Source of the DNA: Methanomassiliicoccales archaeon
GTDB lineage: Archaea > Thermoplasmatota > Thermoplasmata > Methanomassiliicoccales > JAAEEP01
Direction: 5' to 3'
DNA length: 64,000 nt
Assembly (NCBI GenBank): GCA_013415695.1
Contig: JAAEEP010000014.1
Coordinates: 1-64,000, forward strand
Made by a program: the position numbers and the translations under genes
The notes under the pieces: model-generated
Told to the model about the DNA's origin: nothing
The model's input: only the letters and a program-made list of their open reading frames with translations
The model's database searches: none
In this document: positions 59,434 to 64,000 of the stretch, piece by piece
Position numbering within the stretch: the first letter of the stretch is position 1
Layout of the letters: each line of letters opens with the position of its first letter

Positions 59434-61140
59434 ATGGTCGAAGCCGTAGAGCAGACATCCGAGGAGATCCTTGACGAAGAAGAGGAAGAGGGACGCAAAG
59501 TCAAAGCTGGCTTCACAGGAAAGTACCTCTCGTTGCTGCTCAAGATCCGTAATAAACCGATGAAGGTCAGGATACCTTCTGGTCTAGAGGCGCTTAGTAT
59601 AGACAATGTCACGGACGTTCCAAAGATATCTGATCCAAACATAGATGAAGTTGAGATGAGTGCCGTCACAGACCCATATTCCTACGTGAGGATCAAGTAC
59701 GACAACAAGGACGGTGATTATCTTTACGAGGTCATCGAGCCCAGTCTGGCAGTTGATGAGCAGAACCTACTGGAGATCCTTAAGAGCGCTCTGGTTATGA
59801 CCTTGAATTTGGTCGAGAAGAAGACCCTGGAGGAGAAGGAAAAGCTTCTCGCATCGGCAATGGATCTGCTCCTCAAGGACTTCGGTGTCACCCTACACCC
59901 ACTATCGAGGGAGAGGATCCTTTACTACCTGAAAAGGGACTTCATTGGATTTGGGGTCATCGATGTGATGATGATAGACCCAAACGTGGAGGATGCATCC
60001 TGTGATGGGGTTAACATACCTCTGTACATTTTCCATCGCAAGTACGGATCAATTCGATCCAACATCATATTCGAGAAAGAGGAGGAGCTTGATTCCTTTG
60101 TCGTCTGGCTAGCACAGAAGAGTGGTAAGCACATATCTGTTGCAGACCCTCTACTGGACGCCACCACACCAGATGGTTCGAGACTTAACGCAACCCTTGG
60201 TAAGCACGTAACAAAGAGAGGCTCTTCCTTCACCATCAGGCGATTCAAGGAGAACCCTTTCACACCAGTCGATCTCTTGAAGTTCAAGACAATGAGCACT
60301 GACATGATGGCATACCTATGGACTGCGACTGAATATGGAAGTTCCATGCTGGTCTGTGGAGGAACGGCGAGCGGAAAGACCACAACCCTGAACGCCGTGT
60401 TGCTGTTTATTCCACCCCAGATGAAGATCGTTTCAATTGAGGATACAAGGGAACTTAACCTCCCACACGAGAACTGGATACCTGGTCTCACCAGGGAAGG
60501 TTTTGGAGGTAAAGCCTCTGGAAGCGGTGGAGGATCCATAGACATGTTCGATCTTCTGACAGCTTCCATGAGACAGAGACCTCAATACCTGATGGTGGGA
60601 GAGGTAAGAGGAAAGGAAGCATATGTTGTCTTCCAGGCAATGGCCACCGGAAAGACCGCATATTCCACATTCCATGCGGAAGATGTTCAGGCCATGGTCC
60701 ACAGGATGGAGAATGACCCCATCAACCTCCCCCGGGCTCTAATGACGGCCCTTGACATAGTCCTTCTCCAGGCACAGGTGAAGGTCGGTACAAAGATGAC
60801 CAGGAGGGTGAAATCTCTAACCGAGATAGTAGGAATGGACCCTGAGACGAGCGAATTGATCACCAATTCCGTTTACTCCTGGAACCCGGCTGATGACACT
60901 TTCAATTTCAGTGGACACTCGTATGTTTACGAGAAAGTCAGGACAATAAGGAACTGGTCTCCCCGTGAGATGGAGAGAGAGATCAAAAGGCGTGTGGACA
61001 TTCTTGACTACATGAAGCTCACTGGAGTGGACAACTACCGTCAGGTCGCAAAGATTGTCTCGGCTTACTACAGGGATCCAAAGAGAATTATGGAAGAGGT
61101 AACGAATACGCTTGAGGACATAGAAGATAGACAGGCTTGA
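59434..61140 (+). CDS. type IV pilus/archaellum-type secretion ATPase 2 (FlaI/TadA-like)
   Basis: A 568-residue second ATPase, colinear with ATPase 1: N-terminal DPNIDEVEMSAVTDPYSYVR, DFIGFGVIDVMMIDPNVEDA, Walker A GGTASGKTTTL (about 306), EDTRELNLPHENWIPG, Walker B RPQYLMVGEVRGKE and His box GKTAYSTFHAED. All catalytic motifs are intact, so neither copy looks dead. The ATG at 59434 follows GAGGTGAT at the proper distance, so 59434 is preferred over GTG 59425. Ends the locus 163 bp from the convergent CARDB gene. It could drive retraction, a second filament, or mix with ATPase 1. Confidence 0.92.
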   Translation: MVEAVEQTSEEILDEEEEEGRKVKAGFTGKYLSLLLKIRNKPMKVRIPSGLEALSIDNVTDVPKISDPNIDEVEMSAVTDPYSYVRIKYDNKDGDYLYEVIEPSLAVDEQNLLEILKSALVMTLNLVEKKTLEEKEKLLASAMDLLLKDFGVTLHPLSRERILYYLKRDFIGFGVIDVMMIDPNVEDASCDGVNIPLYIFHRKYGSIRSNIIFEKEEELDSFVVWLAQKSGKHISVADPLLDATTPDGSRLNATLGKHVTKRGSSFTIRRFKENPFTPVDLLKFKTMSTDMMAYLWTATEYGSSMLVCGGTASGKTTTLNAVLLFIPPQMKIVSIEDTRELNLPHENWIPGLTREGFGGKASGSGGGSIDMFDLLTASMRQRPQYLMVGEVRGKEAYVVFQAMATGKTAYSTFHAEDVQAMVHRMENDPINLPRALMTALDIVLLQAQVKVGTKMTRRVKSLTEIVGMDPETSELITNSVYSWNPADDTFNFSGHSYVYEKVRTIRNWSPREMEREIKRRVDILDYMKLTGVDNYRQVAKIVSAYYRDPKRIMEEVTNTLEDIEDRQA

Positions 61141-61303
61141 TCCGTTTACCCATATTCCGTTGACCTCAGATTGAGTCAGATTAGATTCTCATTCACGTCT
61201 GGATATATTTGAAGATCACTTACTCTATAATAAGAATGTGAAAAAGAGAAAGGGGGTTAAGGGGTTTGTTACGGCTCAGCGGATCTGTATCAATCGCCTT
61301 CGC

Positions 61304-64000
61304 TTAGGCCTCCTTTGAATCATCGGAAGTTGACTCTGAGGATTCATCAGTAGATCCCGTGGGCGTTTCGGATCCCTCTTCGGAGGATTCCGTTTCCTCA
61401 CCTATCTCGCCTTCTTCAGCTTGGTCGGCCTTGGACTTACCTGCGGGTCTCCTGACAATTCTCCTAAGTGGCCTCTTCTTGGGCTCTTCCTTCTCGGCGA
61501 CCTTGGTCTCGAAGAGGGTGCCGCACTTGTGGCATATTGACGAACCCCTTGGATTCAGAGTACTGCATACTGGGCATGGGAAGGCTCCGCTCTTTCTCTT
61601 CTCCTCCTCCTCGCTGAGCCAGCTCTCAAAGGAGACATAGTTGGGTTGCTTCTTCCACCATGCAATGAACTTTGCCTCGGAGTACTTCTTGCCAATCTCC
61701 TCCTTGGCCCGACTCCTCTCGTCATCGAGCATGGAGTCGTACTGTTCGCGCATTTTCTTGATGTACTCATCCTCTTCCTCACCAATGGCTTCACCTATGA
61801 ACTTGGCTCCGCACTCTGGACAGACGTTCGCACTCGCTGGTATCCACGCACCACATTCGCTGCATTTTGCGGTTCCTGTCTCGAACAATACCCCGCACTT
61901 GGGGCATTTCTTAGAGTTCTCTGGTATTAGGGACCCACACTCTCCGCATTCCACCATCTTGCCCAGACCATACTTGTAGAGGTACAGGGAGAAACCGATG
62001 ATGACCGCTGCGACGACAACGATGATGATCAACCACACCCACCAAGGAATGGAAGACTCCTCGAATATCGGCTCGACGTAGATCTGCTGGGTATTGAAAT
62101 ACGCAGCTCCGCTGATCTCGACCTCGACCTTGATCATGTAGTCGCCCCTCTCAAGCCCCGGAGGGATGTAGACGAGCGTCTCAAAGTACCCTGTGCTGGT
62201 GGTTGATGTCGTACTAGCGTCTCCAATCTGGTTTCCAAGGACATCGGTGAGGCTCGTGGTCACCGTAAGTCCTGGCAGTGGCTGATCGCTAATCTCATTG
62301 GTGATCGTTCCCCTCACGAAGACATTGGTGTCTGGCTTGTAGTTGGTGATGCCTCCCAGATCGATGACGATGAGCGGTTGGGGCGGCGTCACATTGAATC
62401 CAGTACTGATGTTGTCGTTATCGTAGCGCCTCTCCTCGATAGACTTGTCGAAATTGACCCATGCTGCAATGTTGTTGTAACCCACAGTAGCATTGATTAC
62501 CCATGTCTCGTTGACGAAGGCTGTACCCTCGGCCGAGATGTCCAATGAAACTCTCGCAATGTCCACGATGTAGGAATCGTTGTCGATTGCATACAGCCAT
62601 ACCTCGACGCCGAGAACGGAGTTAAGGCCGTCGTTCTTGACAGTGGTCACGATGTTCACGATGTCGCCCACAGAGGCGTTATCAACTGCTTGTCCGTTGC
62701 CAAGTACCCGAACAGGTTCGGTGAATGAGAGATCTGGCCTGTAGTCGATCACGTTGATTGTGGCTGATGTGTTGTCGTTCGAATAATTGGTCTCCATTAT
62801 TGTGTGGTCTGGATTGACCTGTATGAATATGGTCCGAGTCTCCATCTTCTGGTAATTGGAGGTATTTGCCTGCCAAACACCTATCGCCGCCTCTGTCTCT
62901 GACGACATGATCTGCGGAATGATCACCTCATCAATGATCTCTCCCGTGGCTGGGTCACCTACCCAGAATCTGACAACGACATTGTTTGCCGTGCTCTCGC
63001 CATCATTCCTGACATCGACCTCGATCTCGAGCATGTGTCCGACTTCGACTTGACCGGCAGGAGAGAATTCCACATCGATTGGAACCAGATCAGCATAGTC
63101 CTTAACGAGGACTTCAATTATCACCTCGTTGTTGTCATCTCTGGCCTCCTCAATGAGCCCATCCTCATCCACGATTACCGTGATGGTGTGGTTGCCTGGA
63201 ATATTGGGCGTCCATGTAATGGTTGTCTGAGTCGTTGCGTTGGGGAATATCTCTGGGATGATAGCATATCCCACAAATGTTGGTGTCCCCGTTGGGGGGG
63301 TATCATAGACGCTCACATTCACGTTCGTAGCGGAAACATCGCCATCATTTGCTACCCTCACCGTGATTACCGCGCTTGTATTGGTGGTAGGTGAGGGAGG
63401 GTTAAACGATATGTCGCCTGCCTCGATTATCAGATCTGGTATGCCCCGGACATCGACCCAGGTGTAGTTCATGTTGTTGGTCTTATTGATCTCTGGAATG
63501 TTGCCATACGGATCCACAACCACTGATAGGTTGTGCCAACCGAGAGGATAGGCCGCGATCCATGTAACGTTGACGTATGCGGTCTCTCCAGGGTTTATCC
63601 TCGTGACCACGACGTCTTCGATGATGGCATCGTTATCTTTGAACCTGACCAGCACTGAGTTCGCGGGAACAACCCCGATATTGCTGACATTGGCCTGCAG
63701 GGCCACTGCCTCTCTTCTGGCTGGATTCAGGTCTGAGACATGGAAAGGCGGATCGAGATCTGGTAGAGCGCTGCTTATCTGAATGTCCGCCTCAAGATCG
63801 TCCCTGTAAACTGGTGGACTGTAGGGATCAAATGAGACCGGGGTGTCGATCTCACTATCATATCTCTCGCCATCATACCAGTACGTTGCATTGATCCTGT
63901 AAGTGCCATAGAACTGGAATCCATCAGATGTTATGCGGTCGCATAAGCACTGGAATAGGTAGAGACCATCCTCACCAGATACTCCGTATGAATAGTATGT
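61304..64000 (-). CDS. giant CARDB-repeat surface protein with three zinc ribbons (5' end outside window)
   Basis: At least 899 codons; the frame is open to the window edge, so the start lies beyond 64000. From the edge to about 62080 are CARDB/APHP-type immunoglobulin-like repeats (NVSNIGVVPANSVLVRFKD, VANDGDVSATNVNVSVYD, VDVRNDGESTANNVVVRFW, VKNDGLNSVLGVEVWLY), then a transthyretin-like domain and one membrane helix (WWVWLIIIVVVAAVIIGFSL). Inside the cell follow three zinc ribbons: CGECGSLIPENSKKCPKCG, CSECGAWIPASANVCPECG and CPVCSTLNPRGSSICHKCG. A basic stretch and a Ser/Glu/Thr-rich acidic tail end it. External repeats with an internal zinc-ribbon array suggest an envelope scaffold coupled to a cytoplasmic partner. 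Confidence 0.85.
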   Translation of the reverse strand, partial: TYYSYGVSGEDGLYLFQCLCDRITSDGFQFYGTYRINATYWYDGERYDSEIDTPVSFDPYSPPVYRDDLEADIQISSALPDLDPPFHVSDLNPARREAVALQANVSNIGVVPANSVLVRFKDNDAIIEDVVVTRINPGETAYVNVTWIAAYPLGWHNLSVVVDPYGNIPEINKTNNMNYTWVDVRGIPDLIIEAGDISFNPPSPTTNTSAVITVRVANDGDVSATNVNVSVYDTPPTGTPTFVGYAIIPEIFPNATTQTTITWTPNIPGNHTITVIVDEDGLIEEARDDNNEVIIEVLVKDYADLVPIDVEFSPAGQVEVGHMLEIEVDVRNDGESTANNVVVRFWVGDPATGEIIDEVIIPQIMSSETEAAIGVWQANTSNYQKMETRTIFIQVNPDHTIMETNYSNDNTSATINVIDYRPDLSFTEPVRVLGNGQAVDNASVGDIVNIVTTVKNDGLNSVLGVEVWLYAIDNDSYIVDIARVSLDISAEGTAFVNETWVINATVGYNNIAAWVNFDKSIEERRYDNDNISTGFNVTPPQPLIVIDLGGITNYKPDTNVFVRGTITNEISDQPLPGLTVTTSLTDVLGNQIGDASTTSTTSTGYFETLVYIPPGLERGDYMIKVEVEISGAAYFNTQQIYVEPIFEESSIPWWVWLIIIVVVAAVIIGFSLYLYKYGLGKMVECGECGSLIPENSKKCPKCGVLFETGTAKCSECGAWIPASANVCPECGAKFIGEAIGEEEDEYIKKMREQYDSMLDDERSRAKEEIGKKYSEAKFIAWWKKQPNYVSFESWLSEEEEKRKSGAFPCPVCSTLNPRGSSICHKCGTLFETKVAEKEEPKKRPLRRIVRRPAGKSKADQAEEGEIGEETESSEEGSETPTGSTDESSESTSDDSKEA

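Noticed and set aside
1-64000. CRISPR arrays, insertion sequences, integrases, prophage genes
   Set aside because: No regularly spaced repeats, transposase motifs or terminal inverted repeats were seen on either strand.

Overview
The window is archaeal. It holds three tRNA genes, each with an archaeal-type intron at position 37/38; TATA-type promoters with short or absent leaders (some genes instead have strong Shine-Dalgarno sites and TTG or GTG starts); an archaeal Elp3, a tRNA C56 2'-O-methyltransferase of the archaeal Trm56 type, a DUF531 protein, a CDC48/VCP ATPase, an Lhr-type helicase, a tungsten aldehyde:ferredoxin oxidoreductase and an archaeal type IV pilus locus. The overall gene set points to an uncultured Thermoplasmatota (Thermoplasmata / Methanomassiliicoccales relatives). 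That assignment is an inference, since no rRNA is present. I saw no insertion sequence, integrase or CRISPR array.

Layout. 1-6.7 kb: surface-glycan genes (two plus-strand GT2 enzymes, a minus-strand GT2 / GT-C / exported-protein operon, and a PssD/PssE Alg14/Alg13-like pair whose second gene seems to start at ATT). 6.9-11.3 kb: an ACT protein, a DMT transporter, and a minus-strand operon of DUF89 protein, dipeptide epimerase-like enzyme and sugar nucleotidyltransferase. 11.4-19.3 kb: CDC48, a PRC-barrel protein, a TPR protein with a degenerate Mrr-like head, a zinc-ribbon protein, and a regulator / small protein / Elp3 operon. 19.5-22.4 kb: a NitT/TauT-type ABC transporter whose substrate-binding protein is circularly permuted. 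22.4-27.2 kb: thioredoxin reductase, thioredoxin, gamma carbonic anhydrase, HD protein, Trm56, regulators and an overlooked 48-residue zinc-finger gene. 27.2-31.8 kb: a polyprenol-kinase-like protein, an ABC-2 exporter preceded by a structured attenuator-like RNA, a winged-helix regulator, tRNA-Asn, a DUF2284 protein and a tRNA(CAT). 31.9-37.9 kb: a 1377-residue beta-helix / coiled-coil surface protein, a DapA-family aldolase and a thioredoxin-like protein. 38-43.5 kb: aldehyde:ferredoxin oxidoreductase divergent from an HdrD/GlpC-like Fe-S protein, then a ClC channel. 43.6-51.8 kb: Lhr helicase, a DRE-TIM synthase, FtsJ, PurM, DUF531, a deoxyhypusine-synthase-like protein without the catalytic lysine, and an overlooked 55-residue gene. 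52-64 kb: a coiled-coil KaiC-like protein, tRNA-Phe, a pilin / ATPase / platform / platform / ATPase locus with two complete secretion ATPases, and a giant CARDB surface protein with three zinc ribbons that runs off the window end.

How the parts fit together: much of the window serves the cell envelope (glycans, pili, large anchored surface proteins, exporters). The rest covers redox and thiol chemistry (thioredoxin system, aldehyde oxidoreductase with an Fe-S partner) and translation or tRNA modification (Elp3, Trm56, FtsJ, tRNAs). The strongest unusual signals are the permuted binding protein, the leader RNA with competing helices, the probable non-standard start codons, and the dual-ATPase pilus locus.
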